Shown here piece after piece: positions 51,365 to 60,958 of a DNA stretch of 64,000 bases. The translations under genes were made by a program, and so were the position numbers. The notes beneath the pieces were generated by a model. That model searched no databases. It had not been told where the DNA came from and saw nothing but the letters and a program-made list of their open reading frames with translations. The DNA comes from Microbacteriaceae bacterium (lineage in GTDB: Bacteria; Actinomycetota; Actinomycetes; Actinomycetales; Microbacteriaceae), in contig JAHBTA010000001.1 in assembly GCA_019638805.1 (NCBI GenBank), positions 434,001 through 498,000 of the forward strand, read 5' to 3'. Within the stretch, counting starts at the first letter, position 1; the number at the start of each line of letters is the position of its first letter.

Positions 51365-52044
51365 TCGGTGCGCCGGCCGACGTGCCGGTCGACCCGGACG
51401 CCCAGCAGGCGCACGACTGGCTCGCCGAGGAGCTCGCCAAGGCCCCCTACCAGGAGGCGCAACCGACCCTGCTCGACCGGATCGCACAGCAATTGCTCAA
51501 CTGGCTCGCCGACCTGATCGACTTCCTGACCGGCTCCGGGCAGAGCGGTGAACCGGCTCCGCCACTGTGGCTGCTGGGCGTGCTCGTGCCGGTGCTCATC
51601 ATCGGCCTCATCGCGTTCCTGGTCTACGGAGTGCCGCGTCTGCGCCGCCGCAGCCGCGTCACGGGCGAGCTCTTCGGCGAGCACGACGAACGGGACGCCG
51701 ACGCCCTGCGCCGCGCGGCGTCGGATGCTGCGGCCCGCGGGGACTACTCCGCCGCGGTCGCCGAGCTGTTCCGTGCCATCGCGCGCGGACTCGCCGAGCG
51801 CACCCTGGTGACCACCTTCCCCGGTACGACCGCGGGCGAGTTCGCCAGGAGGGCGGCCGCGGTCTTCCCGGCCGAGTCGGATGCGCTCACGGGCGGCGCG
51901 CGCGACTTCGACTCGGTGCGCTACCTGGGACATGCCGGCACGCGCGAGCAGTGGGAGCACCTCGCCGCGCTCGACGAGCGCCTGCGCGCGACGACGCCCG
52001 CGCTCGACGCCGTGGGTGCCGTGGGGGCGGTGGGGGCGCCGTGA
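51361..52044 (+). CDS. DUF4129 membrane protein
   Basis: 227 residues. One central membrane helix (about 72-98), then a cytoplasmic DUF4129 domain (RAASDAAARGDYSAAVAELFRAIARGLAERTL and FPGTTAGEFARRAAAVFP). DUF4129 usually sits with MoxR, DUF58 and transglutaminase genes and is thought to help assemble envelope complexes. GTG start overlaps the preceding stop by 4 bp. The tail is a small VGAVGAVGA repeat encoded by a GTGGGGGCG DNA repeat. Confidence 0.8.
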   Translation: MIGAPADVPVDPDAQQAHDWLAEELAKAPYQEAQPTLLDRIAQQLLNWLADLIDFLTGSGQSGEPAPPLWLLGVLVPVLIIGLIAFLVYGVPRLRRRSRVTGELFGEHDERDADALRRAASDAAARGDYSAAVAELFRAIARGLAERTLVTTFPGTTAGEFARRAAAVFPAESDALTGGARDFDSVRYLGHAGTREQWEHLAALDERLRATTPALDAVGAVGAVGAP

Positions 52045-53240
52045 GCACCCGGGAGGCCGCTGTCGCGGATGCCGCGCAGGAGACCACGACCCCGACCGTG
52101 CGCCGGGTGCTGCGCCGCGGCATCCTGTGGGTCGTCATGCTCGTGGTCGTCCTGCTGGTCGCCGTGCTGCTGACCTCCATGGTGCGCGGCAGCGTGCAGG
52201 CGGGCGTGCCGCTCGCCGCCGACAACCCCGCGCCGGGCGGCGCCATGGCGCTGGCCGAGGTGCTGCGCGATCAGGGCGTCGACGTGTTCGAGGCCGGAAG
52301 CCTCGACGGCGTACGTGAGGCCGTCGACCGGGCGGACGGCCCGACGACCGTGCTGCTCTGGGACATCGATCTCGTGCTCGAGACCGAGCAGCACGACGAC
52401 CTGCTGCTGCTCACCGACGACCTGGTCGTCATCGAGCCCACCGCGTTCGAGCTGCAGGACCTCGCCCCCGGAATCGCGCAGGCCGGCTCAACGGGCGGCA
52501 GCTTCGACGCCGACTGCGACCTGCCTGCCGTGCAGGCCGCCGAGACCGTCACCGCGACGGGCGCCGCGTACCGCATCGTGCGCGACGACGTGGACGCCAC
52601 CGGGTGCCTCGGCGACGGCGACCGGTACGCGCTCGTGCGGCTCGAGCGCCCGTCCGCGACCGTGACTGTCCTCGGCCTCGGCGAGGCGCTCAGCAACGGC
52701 GTCATCGAGACCGACGGGGATGCCGCGCTCGCCCTCCACCTGCTCGGCGCCCACCGCACACTCGTCTGGTACATCCCGACGTTCGCCGACCTCGGACCGG
52801 GCGGCCCGACGCTGGCCGAGCTCACCCCGCCCTGGGTGACCCCACTCGCCGTCATGCTGCTGCTCACCGCCCTCGGCGCGATGCTCTGGCGCGGGCGACG
52901 GATCGGTCCGGTCGTCGTCGAGGACCTGCCCGTCGTCGTGCGCGCGGGCGAGACCATGGAGGGTCGCGCGCGCATGTACGAGCGCTCGGGCGACCGGCTG
53001 CACGCGCTCGACACCCTGCGGGTCGGCACCCTGGGGCGCCTGGCCCGCGCCTGCGGGCTGCCGCGCACCGCGAGCGTCACCGAGATCTCGGATGCCGTGG
53101 CCGCCCTCACCGGACGCGACCGCGGGCAGGTGGCCGGCATCCTCATCGACGCGAAGCCCACGACCGACGCCGAACTCATGCGCCTGTCCGACGACCTGCT
53201 GAGGTTGGAGGCCGAGGCGCGCGAACGCGGCAGGCCCTGA
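52041..53240 (+). CDS. DUF4350 membrane protein
   Basis: 399 residues with two membrane helices (about 26-48 and 268-288). The middle section is a DUF4350 domain (PGGAMALAEVLRDQGVDVFEAGSLDGV), a Rossmann-like domain facing outward. GTG start overlaps the previous stop by 4 bp. Its partners MoxR and DUF58 lie downstream; the function of the group is unproven, with roles in envelope or stress biology proposed. Confidence 0.8.
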   Translation: MSTREAAVADAAQETTTPTVRRVLRRGILWVVMLVVVLLVAVLLTSMVRGSVQAGVPLAADNPAPGGAMALAEVLRDQGVDVFEAGSLDGVREAVDRADGPTTVLLWDIDLVLETEQHDDLLLLTDDLVVIEPTAFELQDLAPGIAQAGSTGGSFDADCDLPAVQAAETVTATGAAYRIVRDDVDATGCLGDGDRYALVRLERPSATVTVLGLGEALSNGVIETDGDAALALHLLGAHRTLVWYIPTFADLGPGGPTLAELTPPWVTPLAVMLLLTALGAMLWRGRRIGPVVVEDLPVVVRAGETMEGRARMYERSGDRLHALDTLRVGTLGRLARACGLPRTASVTEISDAVAALTGRDRGQVAGILIDAKPTTDAELMRLSDDLLRLEAEARERGRP

Positions 53241-53290
53241 GCGCGGGCGACGGCATCCCGCACCGCCCTCGACGAACCGCACCGAGAAGA

Positions 53291-54257
<967 letters not shown>

Positions 54258-54259
<2 letters not shown>

Positions 54260-54320
54260 TGGCGGCGCTGTGATGGTGGCTGGGCTGTGACGACGGCGCT
54301 GTGATGGTCGTGCCCTGATG
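54258..54320. repeat. Degenerate short repeats between moxR and DUF58 genes
   Basis: Four imperfect copies of a GATGGCGGCGCTGT-like unit (14-17 bp) fill the gap; each starts GATGG or GACGAC and ends CTGT or CCCT. No coding role. Confidence 0.6.
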
Positions 54321-55631
54321 GCGTTCAGCGGGTGGCTCGTGGCCGCGCTCGCGGTGGGCACGGTGCCCGTCGTGCTGCTCGGCGGCTGGCCCGGACTCGC
54401 GGTGTGGCTCGCGCTCGTGGTCCTCGCGGTCGTGGTCGATCTGGTGCTCGCCGGGTCGCCGCGCGCGCTGCGGTTCGCGCGCGAGGTGCCCCCGCGGATG
54501 CGCCTGGGCGAGTCGGCACCGGCCCGGCTGACCGTGACCAACACGGGTCGCCGGACGGTGCGCGGAGTGCTCAGGGACGCTTGGCAGCCCTCCGCCGGGG
54601 CCGCCCCGACCCGCCAGTCGCTGCGGCTGCCCGCGCGCGAGCAGCGGGTCATCACGACCACGCTCACCCCGACCCGTCGCGGCGAGCGCCGCGCCGCCCA
54701 CGTCACGGTCCGCTCGTTCGGCCCGCTCCGCATCGCGGCCCGGCAGGCCACCACGCGCGTCGAGGGGGCGGTCCGGGTGCTGCCGCCGTTCCACGCGCGC
54801 AAGCACCTGCCCTCGCGGCTTGCCAGGTTGCGCGAGCTCGACGGGCGCACGAGCGTCATGGTGCGCGGCCAGGGCACCGAGTTCGACTCGCTGCGCGAGT
54901 ACGTGCGCGGCGACGACGTGCGCTCACTCGACTGGCGCGCGACCGCGCGGCGGCGCGACCCGGCGGGCGGCGGCGTCAAGCTCGTGGTGCGCACCTGGCG
55001 CCCCGAGCGCGACCGGCGCGTGGTGCTCGTGGTGGATGCGGGGCGCACCTCCGCGGCGCGCATCGCCGACGAGCCGCGCATCGACACCGCGTTCGAGGCG
55101 TCCCTGCTGCTCGGCGCCCTCGCCACGCACGCGGGCGACCGGGTCGACCTGCTCATCTGGGACCGGCGCGTGCGCGGCCGCGTGCAGGGGGCGACCGGTG
55201 CCGACCTGCTCGCACGCATGGTCGACACCATGGCGGTCGTCGAGCCCGAGCTCATCGAGCCGGACTGGAGCGCCGTGCCCGGGCTCGTCCGGCAGGTGAC
55301 CACGCACCGGGCGCTCGTCGTGCTGCTGACCTCGATCGACGCGCCCGGCGCCGCCCGTGGTCTGCTGGCCGCGCTGCCGCAACTCACCCGCACGCACGCG
55401 GTCGTGGTGGCCTCCGTGACCGACCCGGCCGTGCTCGAGGCGGCGGGGGAACGGGGTGACCGCGAGCAGGTGTACCGGGCCGCCGCCGCCGAGCGCGCCG
55501 TGCTCGACGCCGAGCGGGTAGCCTCGGCGATCCGGCAGTCGGGGGCCGACGTGGTGCGGGCGGCCCCGGCCGAGCTGCCGCCGGCGCTGGCGGATCACTA
55601 CCTCGCGCTCAAGGCCGCGGGGCGGCTCTGA
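54318..55631 (+). CDS. DUF58 protein (MoxR partner)
   Basis: 437 residues. Two N-terminal membrane helices (about 5-45), a beta domain (MRLGESAPARLTVTNTGRRTV), and a C-terminal DUF58/vWA-like domain. The family signature GQGTEFDSLREYVRGDD followed by RSLDWRATAR is present, with VVDAGRTS as a MIDAS-like strand (DxGxS). Together with MoxR it is expected to form an ATPase-driven complex at the membrane. Last gene of the run started at 50099. Confidence 0.9.
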   Translation: MAFSGWLVAALAVGTVPVVLLGGWPGLAVWLALVVLAVVVDLVLAGSPRALRFAREVPPRMRLGESAPARLTVTNTGRRTVRGVLRDAWQPSAGAAPTRQSLRLPAREQRVITTTLTPTRRGERRAAHVTVRSFGPLRIAARQATTRVEGAVRVLPPFHARKHLPSRLARLRELDGRTSVMVRGQGTEFDSLREYVRGDDVRSLDWRATARRRDPAGGGVKLVVRTWRPERDRRVVLVVDAGRTSAARIADEPRIDTAFEASLLLGALATHAGDRVDLLIWDRRVRGRVQGATGADLLARMVDTMAVVEPELIEPDWSAVPGLVRQVTTHRALVVLLTSIDAPGAARGLLAALPQLTRTHAVVVASVTDPAVLEAAGERGDREQVYRAAAAERAVLDAERVASAIRQSGADVVRAAPAELPPALADHYLALKAAGRL

Positions 55632-55650
55632 CGCGGGAATCCCGGAATAT

Positions 55651-55699
55651 CTGACGCAATTGGCGTGCGTGGCCGCGCGAATGCTCCCAATTGGGTCAG
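55651..55699. promoter_or_regulatory. Inverted repeat upstream of the aquaporin gene
   Basis: CTGACGCAATTGG (55651-55663) and CCAATTGGGTCAG (55687-55699): 12 of 13 positions are complementary, spacer 23 bp. AT-rich CAATTG cores stand out in this genome. It could be an operator for aquaporin or a terminator of the preceding operon. Confidence 0.5.
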
Positions 55700-55752
55700 G
55701 GATTTCATAGCCTGGGGCGATCCAGCGACCGGACCCTCAGAAAAGGAAACTC

Positions 55753-56466
55753 ATGGCCGAAACGGCTTCGCCCTCGCTCACGTCCCGACTCATCGCCGAG
55801 CTCTTCGGCACCTTCGTCCTCGTCTTCGGCGTCATCGGCACCGCGCTCTTCGCCGCGGGCACCCCGGAGTGGAACGTCGGCTTCCTCGGCGTCGCCATCG
55901 CGGTCGGGCTCGCCGTCCTCACCGCGATCTACGCGGTGGGCCACATCTCCGGCGGTCACTTCAACCCCGCCGTGAGTTTCGGCGCCGCGGCCGCGGGCCG
56001 CCTGCGCTGGGCCGACGTGGCGCCCTACGTCATCGCGCAGATCCTCGGCGGACTCCTCGCGACCCTCGTGCTGTGGCTCATGCTCGCCTCGAGCGGCATG
56101 GCGGCCGACTTCGGCGCCGTCTCGAACGGCTACGAGGCGCACTCCCCCGGCGGCTTCGGACTGGTCGCCGTGATCGTCGGCGAGGTCGTCGCGACCGCCG
56201 TGTTCGTGTGGATCATCCTGGGCGTCACCGCGCCCGGCTTGTCCGCCGCTGCTTTCGCACCGCTCGCCATCGGTCTCGCGCTGAGCATGGCGCACCTGGT
56301 CATGATCCCGGTGAGCAACGCGTCCCTGAACCCGGCGCGCTCGATCGCGACCGCGGTGTTCGGCGGGCCCGACGCGCTCATCCAGCTCTGGGTGTTCCTC
56401 GTCGCCCCCGTGGTCGGCGGCCTCATCGCGGGCTTCACCTGGAAGCCGCTCTTCGGGCGGAAGTAG
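55753..56466 (+). CDS. aqpZ: Aquaporin (AqpZ type)
   Basis: 237-residue MIP-family water channel with six helices and two NPA boxes: HFNPAVS (N71-A73) and SLNPARS in the second half; the R after the second NPA and H in GHISGGHF suit a water-selective pore. Strong ribosome site AAAGGAAACTC. It lies between the DUF58 operon and the SpoIIM/RDD pair, which are neighbours in many actinobacteria, so it looks inserted into that group. Confidence 0.95.
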   Translation: MAETASPSLTSRLIAELFGTFVLVFGVIGTALFAAGTPEWNVGFLGVAIAVGLAVLTAIYAVGHISGGHFNPAVSFGAAAAGRLRWADVAPYVIAQILGGLLATLVLWLMLASSGMAADFGAVSNGYEAHSPGGFGLVAVIVGEVVATAVFVWIILGVTAPGLSAAAFAPLAIGLALSMAHLVMIPVSNASLNPARSIATAVFGGPDALIQLWVFLVAPVVGGLIAGFTWKPLFGRK

Positions 56467-56500
56467 CGCCGGTCGAGTCGCGGATGCGGGAGCGCGCCCG

Positions 56501-57496
56501 TCAGGAGCTGACGATCTGACGCGCCCCCGCATCCGCCTCGTCGAGATCGCCCGTGACGCCCGCGCGGTAGGCGCGGCGACCGACCACCCACTGGTAGACC
56601 AGCACGAGCGCGAGCGCGACCGTGCCGATGCCGATCTTGAGCGGCCACGGCCAGTCCTGCCGGGTCACCACGCCCTCGATGACGCCGGAGATGAGCAGCG
56701 TCAGGGTCAGCCCGATGACGAGCGTGAAGAGCGCCCGGCCGTCCTCGGCGAGCGCCTGTCGGCGGGTGCGGGCCCCCGGCGCGATCCAGGACCAGAAGAT
56801 CATGAGCCCGGCGGCACCCGCGACGAACACCGAGTACAGCTCGAGCTGCCCGTGCGGGGCGATGTACAGGAAGAAGTGGTCGAGCCGCCCGTACTCGTTC
56901 ATGACCGCGGCCGAGATGCCCAGGCTGGAGCCGGTCTGCATGAGCACGACCGGCGTCCACAGCCCGAAGATGCCGAACATGATGCACTGCGCCGCGAGCC
57001 AGGCATTGTTGGTCCACACCTGGCCGGTGAACCCCGCCTCGGAGTTCGCGTCGTAGTACCCGACGAACTGCTGCGTCGCGTACTCCTCGAGCTGGGCGGG
57101 TGAGCCGAGCGTCGCGAGCACGCGCGGGTCGGACGAGTACCAGGTGAAGAACACCAGGAACAGCACGGCCGTCGCAGCCGCCACCGCGAGGCTCAGCCAG
57201 CGCACCCGGTAGAACGCGGCGGGCAGCCGGTGCGTGAAGAACTCGGTCACCTGCCGGAGAGGCTCGGCGGGCACGCCCGTGAAGTGCAGGCGCGCGCGGG
57301 ACAGCGCGAGCGAGAGCCGGTCGCCGTGCGCGGACGACCCGACCGTGGTCTGGATGACCGACAGATCGGTCGCGCCCGCCTGATAGCGCTCGATGAGCTC
57401 ATCGGCCTCCGCCCCGCGCAGCCTCCGGCGCTCGGCCAGCCGGGCAAGCCGCTCCCAGCCCGCCCCGCGGGCGGCCGAGAAGGCGTCGAGGTCCAT
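56501..57496 (-). CDS. SpoIIM-like (stage II sporulation M/DUF95) membrane protein
   Basis: 331 residues. A cytoplasmic helical N-terminus (about 1-95, WERLARLAERRRLRGAEADELIERYQ), then about six membrane helices and a polar tail. The FGIFGLWTPVVLMQTGSSLGISAAVM segment is typical of SpoIIM/DUF95 proteins. In non-sporulating actinobacteria these are encoded with RDD, MoxR and DUF58 genes. TATCAT lies 9 nt before the ATG at 57496, face to face with the RDD promoter across 20 bp. Confidence 0.85.
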   Translation of the reverse strand: MDLDAFSAARGAGWERLARLAERRRLRGAEADELIERYQAGATDLSVIQTTVGSSAHGDRLSLALSRARLHFTGVPAEPLRQVTEFFTHRLPAAFYRVRWLSLAVAAATAVLFLVFFTWYSSDPRVLATLGSPAQLEEYATQQFVGYYDANSEAGFTGQVWTNNAWLAAQCIMFGIFGLWTPVVLMQTGSSLGISAAVMNEYGRLDHFFLYIAPHGQLELYSVFVAGAAGLMIFWSWIAPGARTRRQALAEDGRALFTLVIGLTLTLLISGVIEGVVTRQDWPWPLKIGIGTVALALVLVYQWVVGRRAYRAGVTGDLDEADAGARQIVSS

Positions 57497-57516
57497 GTGC
57501 CTGCGATGATATCCGC

Positions 57517-58356
57517 ATGGGGATCGAGCCGGGCTCCGATTCGCTCGTCACGGGCGAGGCCGTCGAGCTCGACCTGCGCCCGACCGGCTGGGTTCTCCGC
57601 GCGGCGGGCGCGGTCATCGACGCGCTGCTCTACCTCGGCGCGTACATCGCCATCCTGGTCGCCCTGTTCAACGCGGCAGCCGCCGCACGCAGCGAGGATG
57701 CCGTGTACGGCATCATCGCGATCGTCGCCCTCGTGCTGTGCCTGGTCATCGCCCCTGCGACCGTGGAGACCGCGACCCGAGGCAAGTCGCTGGGGAAGCT
57801 CGCGGTCGGGGCGCGCATCGTGCGCGACGACGGCGGGGCGATCGGCTACCGGCACGCGGCCATCCGCGCGCTCGTGGGCATGTTCGAGCTGTACCTCTCG
57901 CTGGGCGGCATCGCCGCGGTGACCGGGCTCGTGACCGACCGCACCCGGCGAATCGGAGACCTGGTCGCTGGGACGTACAGCCAGTACGAGCGGGTGTCGC
58001 GCATCCCGCCGCCCGTCTTCGGCGTGCCCGCCGGGATGGAGGAGTGGGCCGCCCTGGCCGACGTCGCGCGGATGCCGGACGGGCTCGTGAGGCGCGTCGC
58101 CCAGTTCCTGGGGCAGGCCGGTCAGCTCACGCCGGAGCGCCGCGGGCACGCAGCATCGCAGCTGGCCGCCGAGGTGCGCCGCTACGTCTCACCGCTGCCG
58201 CCGGTGCCCCCTGAGCTGTTCCTCGCCGGGGTGGCCGTCGTGCGGCGCGAGCGCGAGTACGCGGCCCTGCACCGCGAGGACGAGCACATGGAGCGCCTCG
58301 GCCCGGCGCTGACCGGCCTGCCGCACGGCTTCCCCGCCCGTGGCGACGAAAACTGA
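57517..58356 (+). CDS. RDD-family membrane protein
   Basis: 279 residues. An RDD domain with three membrane helices (RPTGWVLRAAGAVIDALLYLGAYIAI, VLCLVIAPATVETAT) and the RGKSLGKLAVGARIV motif, followed by a cytoplasmic C-terminal domain of about 120 residues. Divergent from the SpoIIM-like gene with only 20 bp between start codons, and GATGAT six bases before the ATG. The last three codons (Asp-Glu-Asn) and the stop are provided by the end of palindromic repeat copy 3. Confidence 0.85.
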   Translation: MGIEPGSDSLVTGEAVELDLRPTGWVLRAAGAVIDALLYLGAYIAILVALFNAAAAARSEDAVYGIIAIVALVLCLVIAPATVETATRGKSLGKLAVGARIVRDDGGAIGYRHAAIRALVGMFELYLSLGGIAAVTGLVTDRTRRIGDLVAGTYSQYERVSRIPPPVFGVPAGMEEWAALADVARMPDGLVRRVAQFLGQAGQLTPERRGHAASQLAAEVRRYVSPLPPVPPELFLAGVAVVRREREYAALHREDEHMERLGPALTGLPHGFPARGDEN

Positions 58357-58449
58357 GGACTTTCGGAGACCACGGCTCTGCGCGCGGCGTCGCACGGCCC
58401 GACGACGGCGAGCCCGACGTGCTTGCGCGCGAAACTCCTCAGTTTTCGT
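58346..58449. repeat. Palindromic interspersed repeat, copy 3 (104 bp)
   Basis: Arms ACGAAAACTGAGGA (58346-58359) and TCCTCAGTTTTCGT (58436-58449), perfect 14-bp inverted repeat, continued inward by CTTTCG on the left. The centre is 21 bp longer than in copies 1 and 2. It fills the convergent gap between the RDD gene, whose stop codon lies in the left arm, and ahcY. Confidence 0.85.
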
Positions 58450-58459
58450 CAGCGCGCGA

Positions 58460-59923
58460 TCAGTAGCGGTAGTGGTCGACCTTGTAGGGGCCCTCGACGG
58501 GGACCCCGATGTAGGCGGCCTGCTCCGGGGTGAGCTCCGTGAGCTCGACGCCGAGCGCCGCCAGGTGCAGGCGCGCGACCTTCTCGTCGAGCACCTTGGG
58601 CAGCACATACACCCCGACCGGGTACTCCGCGGTGCGCGTGAAGAGCTCGAGCTGGGCCAGCACCTGGTTCGAGAACGAGTTGCTCATCACGAACGACGGG
58701 TGCCCGGTCGCGTTGCCGAGGTTCATGAGCCGCCCCTCGGAGAGCACGAGCACCGAGCGGCCGTTCGGCAGGCGCCACTCGTGCACCTGCGGCTTGATCT
58801 CGACCTTCTCGGCCCCGGCGAGCGCCTCGAGCCCGGCGATGTCGATCTCGTCGTCGAAGTGGCCGACGTTGGCCACGATCGCCTGGTGCTTCATGCCCAG
58901 CAGATGCTCGACCGTGATGACGCTCTGGTTGCCGGTGGCCGTCACGAAGATGTCCACCCGGTCGAGCACGCTCTCGATGCGCGCGACCTCGAACCCGTCC
59001 ATGGCCGCCTGCAGCGCATTGATGGGGTCGATCTCGGTGACGATCACGCGCGCGCCCTGGCCGCGCAGCGCATCCGCCGCGCCCTTCCCGACGTCGCCGT
59101 ACCCGGCGACCAGCGCCACCTTGCCCCCGATGAGCACGTCCGTCGCCCGGTTGAGACCGTCCGGCAGCGAGTGACGGATGCCGTAGCGGTTGTCGAACTT
59201 GGATTTCGTCACCGAGTCGTTGACATTGATCGCCGGGAAGAGCAGTTCGCCCCGTTTGTGCAGCTCGTAGAGCCGGTGCACGCCCGTCGTGGTCTCCTCG
59301 GTGACGCCGAGGATCCCGGCGGCGACCTTCTGCCACCGGTCGGGGCTCTCGAGAAGCGACGACCGCAGCACGTCGAGGATGACCGCCAGCTCGGCCGGGG
59401 CGCCCGGCTCGGTGGCGGGCACGGCGCCGGCCAGCTCGTATTCGCGGCCCTTGTGCACGAGCAGGGTCGCGTCGCCGCCGTCGTCGAGGATCATGTTCGG
59501 CCCGTCAGCGCCCTCGGCCGACCAGTCGAAGATCTGCGAGGTCGCCCACCAGTACTCCGGCAGCGTCTCGCCCTTCCACGCGAAAACCGGGATGCCGGCG
59601 GGCGCTTCCGGCGTCCCGGTGGGCCCCACCGCGACCGCGGCGGCCGCGTCGTCCTGCGTCGAGAAGATGTTGCAGCTAGCCCAGCGCACCTGCGCGCCCA
59701 GAGCGACGAGGGTCTCGATGAGCACCGCGGTCTGCACGGTCATGTGCAGCGACCCGGCGATGCGGGCGCCCTTCAGCGGCTGCGCCGGCCCGTACTCCTC
59801 GCGCAGGGCCATGAGTCCCGGCATCTCATGTTCCGCGAGGCGGATCTGGTGCCTGCCCGCCGCGGCGAGGCCGAGGTCGGCGACCTTGAAGGGCAGGCGG
59901 GTGCTGGTGTCGGTGGACGGCAT
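58460..59923 (-). CDS. ahcY: Adenosylhomocysteinase
   Basis: NAD-containing enzyme that splits S-adenosylhomocysteine to adenosine and homocysteine, relieving product inhibition of methyltransferases. 487 residues. The Rossmann motif GYGDVGKG, the substrate lysine/aspartate segment [13 protein letters not shown] and the C-terminal [13 protein letters not shown] are invariant features. ATG at 59923; a GACAAT box ends six bases upstream. In mycobacteria it follows mtrAB-lpqB closely; here the DUF58 and RDD genes intervene. Confidence 0.96.
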   Translation of the reverse strand: MPSTDTSTRLPFKVADLGLAAAGRHQIRLAEHEMPGLMALREEYGPAQPLKGARIAGSLHMTVQTAVLIETLVALGAQVRWASCNIFSTQDDAAAAVAVGPTGTPEAPAGIPVFAWKGETLPEYWWATSQIFDWSAEGADGPNMILDDGGDATLLVHKGREYELAGAVPATEPGAPAELAVILDVLRSSLLESPDRWQKVAAGILGVTEETTTGVHRLYELHKRGELLFPAINVNDSVTKSKFDNRYGIRHSLPDGLNRATDVLIGGKVALVAGYGDVGKGAADALRGQGARVIVTEIDPINALQAAMDGFEVARIESVLDRVDIFVTATGNQSVITVEHLLGMKHQAIVANVGHFDDEIDIAGLEALAGAEKVEIKPQVHEWRLPNGRSVLVLSEGRLMNLGNATGHPSFVMSNSFSNQVLAQLELFTRTAEYPVGVYVLPKVLDEKVARLHLAALGVELTELTPEQAAYIGVPVEGPYKVDHYRY

Positions 59924-59952
59924 CCCGCCATTGTCGCAGGGTCTACGGCCGG

Positions 59953-60171
59953 TTACACGGCCTCGGACGCGCCGGCCACCACGTGCCGCACGACCTGCCA
60001 GCCCTGCGGCGCGGACAGGCGCTCGGCGTGGCGCTCGCACAGGTCGTAGCTGTGCGGCTCCGGCCGGTAGCTGAGGGGCCCGAGAACGGCCATCGCGTCG
60101 GCGTAGTCGTAGGTCAGCGTCGCGATCGCATCGCGACCGCAGGCGACCTTGCTGCACGCCCGGCCCGTCAC
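59953..60171 (-). CDS. DUF3499 protein
   Basis: 72 residues. Cys6 and Cys11 near the N-terminus ([12 protein letters not shown]) and a C-x2-H pair ([10 protein letters not shown]) suggest a small metal-binding fold. DUF3499 is an actinobacterial family of unknown function that sits divergently from a metallopeptidase-like gene, as here. GTG start at 60171 with TATCCT six bases upstream. Confidence 0.85.
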   Translation of the reverse strand: MTGRACSKVACGRDAIATLTYDYADAMAVLGPLSYRPEPHSYDLCERHAERLSAPQGWQVVRHVVAGASEAV

Positions 60172-60177
60172 GGCGTC

Positions 60178-60183
60178 AGGATA
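60178..60183 (-). promoter_or_regulatory. -10 box of the DUF3499 gene (leaderless type)
   Basis: TATCCT on the minus strand, 6 nt before the GTG at 60171. Confidence 0.45.
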
Positions 60184-60208
60184 TCGGGGCCGCCCCGCCC
60201 GCCCCGCC

Positions 60209-60214
60209 TAGACT
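60209..60214 (+). promoter_or_regulatory. -10 box of the metallopeptidase-family gene (leaderless type)
   Basis: TAGACT followed by 7 nt and the ATG at 60222. Confidence 0.45.
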
Positions 60215-60221
60215 TGCCGAC

Positions 60222-60656
60222 ATGGCCCGATCCGCATCCCGGACGCCGGCCCGCTCGGGCTCGAGCGACCGCCACGGACGCGGTCTGCGCTCCTCGGTCA
60301 CCGGGCCGCACCTGGACGTGCTGCGCACCCGCTCGGAGTTCTTCGAGTCGTGCGTCACCACCGCGGTCGAGTACCTGCGCGACCTGTGGCCCGACGAGAT
60401 GGCGGGCGTGCGCTTCGAGGTCGCGGCGACCCCGCCGGGTGAGCCGGGTGCGCACGGGGTCGACCGCTGGCGGGTCAGCGTGCCCGAGCGGCGCGTCGTG
60501 CTGTACCGACTGCCCATCGAGCGCCTGGCGCGTCTGCACCGCGACGACGAATGGCACCGGCGCTCGTTCATCGAGAGCTGCGTGTTCCGGGCGGTGTCCG
60601 AGCTGCTGGGCAAGGACCCGTGGGACATCGCGCCGGAGCGCTACCGGCACTTCTGA
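60222..60656 (+). CDS. Metallopeptidase-family (mini-zincin-like) protein lacking HExxH
   Basis: 144 residues matching the actinobacterial branch of the zincin-1 family: RLPIERLARLHRDDEWHRRSFIESCVFRAVSELLGKDPWDIAPERYRHF. At the place of the catalytic HExxH helix it has SFIESCVFRAV, so zinc and activity are probably lost. A basic Ser/Arg-rich N-terminus of about 25 residues precedes it. Divergent from DUF3499, as in mycobacteria. Confidence 0.75.
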   Translation: MARSASRTPARSGSSDRHGRGLRSSVTGPHLDVLRTRSEFFESCVTTAVEYLRDLWPDEMAGVRFEVAATPPGEPGAHGVDRWRVSVPERRVVLYRLPIERLARLHRDDEWHRRSFIESCVFRAVSELLGKDPWDIAPERYRHF

Positions 60657-60663
60657 GCGCCGA

Positions 60664-60728
60664 GCAGCGCGGCGTCGGCGGCCCAGCGCTGCGTCGACGG
60701 CGCAGCACGGCGTCGGCGGCTCAGCGCT
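60664..60728. repeat. 27-bp direct repeat
   Basis: Copies at 60664-60690 and 60702-60728 differ at two positions (core GGCGTCGGCGGC). The second copy overlaps the last codons of the PLDc_N-like gene. The sequence between them forms a short CTGCG/CGCAG stem and may help termination in this convergent gap. Confidence 0.75.
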
Positions 60729-60921
60729 TCGGCACGCGCCCCCGGCCGAAGATGAGCCACAGGATCGAGCCGAAGACGCTCAGCAGGAAGGAAACGAGGA
60801 TCCACAGGAACTTCGCGAAGACCCCGTGGTTGGGGTTGTTCACGATCGAGACGACCGTGACGATGAACACGACGAGCGCGATGATGCTCGAGCCGCCGAT
60901 TCCGATCGAGATGGGGTCCAT
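60721..60921 (-). CDS. Small membrane protein, PLDc_N-like
   Basis: 66 residues with two hydrophobic helices (about 9-28 and 35-57) ending in FGRGRVPKR, resembling the phospholipase D nuclease N-terminal (PLDc_N) family of short two-helix proteins. Function unknown. ATG at 60921, with TAGGCT six bases upstream. Confidence 0.75.
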   Translation of the reverse strand: MDPISIGIGGSSIIALVVFIVTVVSIVNNPNHGVFAKFLWILVSFLLSVFGSILWLIFGRGRVPKR

Positions 60922-60927
60922 ACTCCG

Positions 60928-60933
60928 AGCCTA
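60928..60933 (-). promoter_or_regulatory. -10 box of the PLDc_N-like gene (leaderless type)
   Basis: TAGGCT on the minus strand, 6 nt before the ATG at 60921; same hexamer and spacing as the FAH gene. Confidence 0.45.
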
Positions 60934-60958
60934 GGGTGCGCGGAGCGTACTCACCGGC

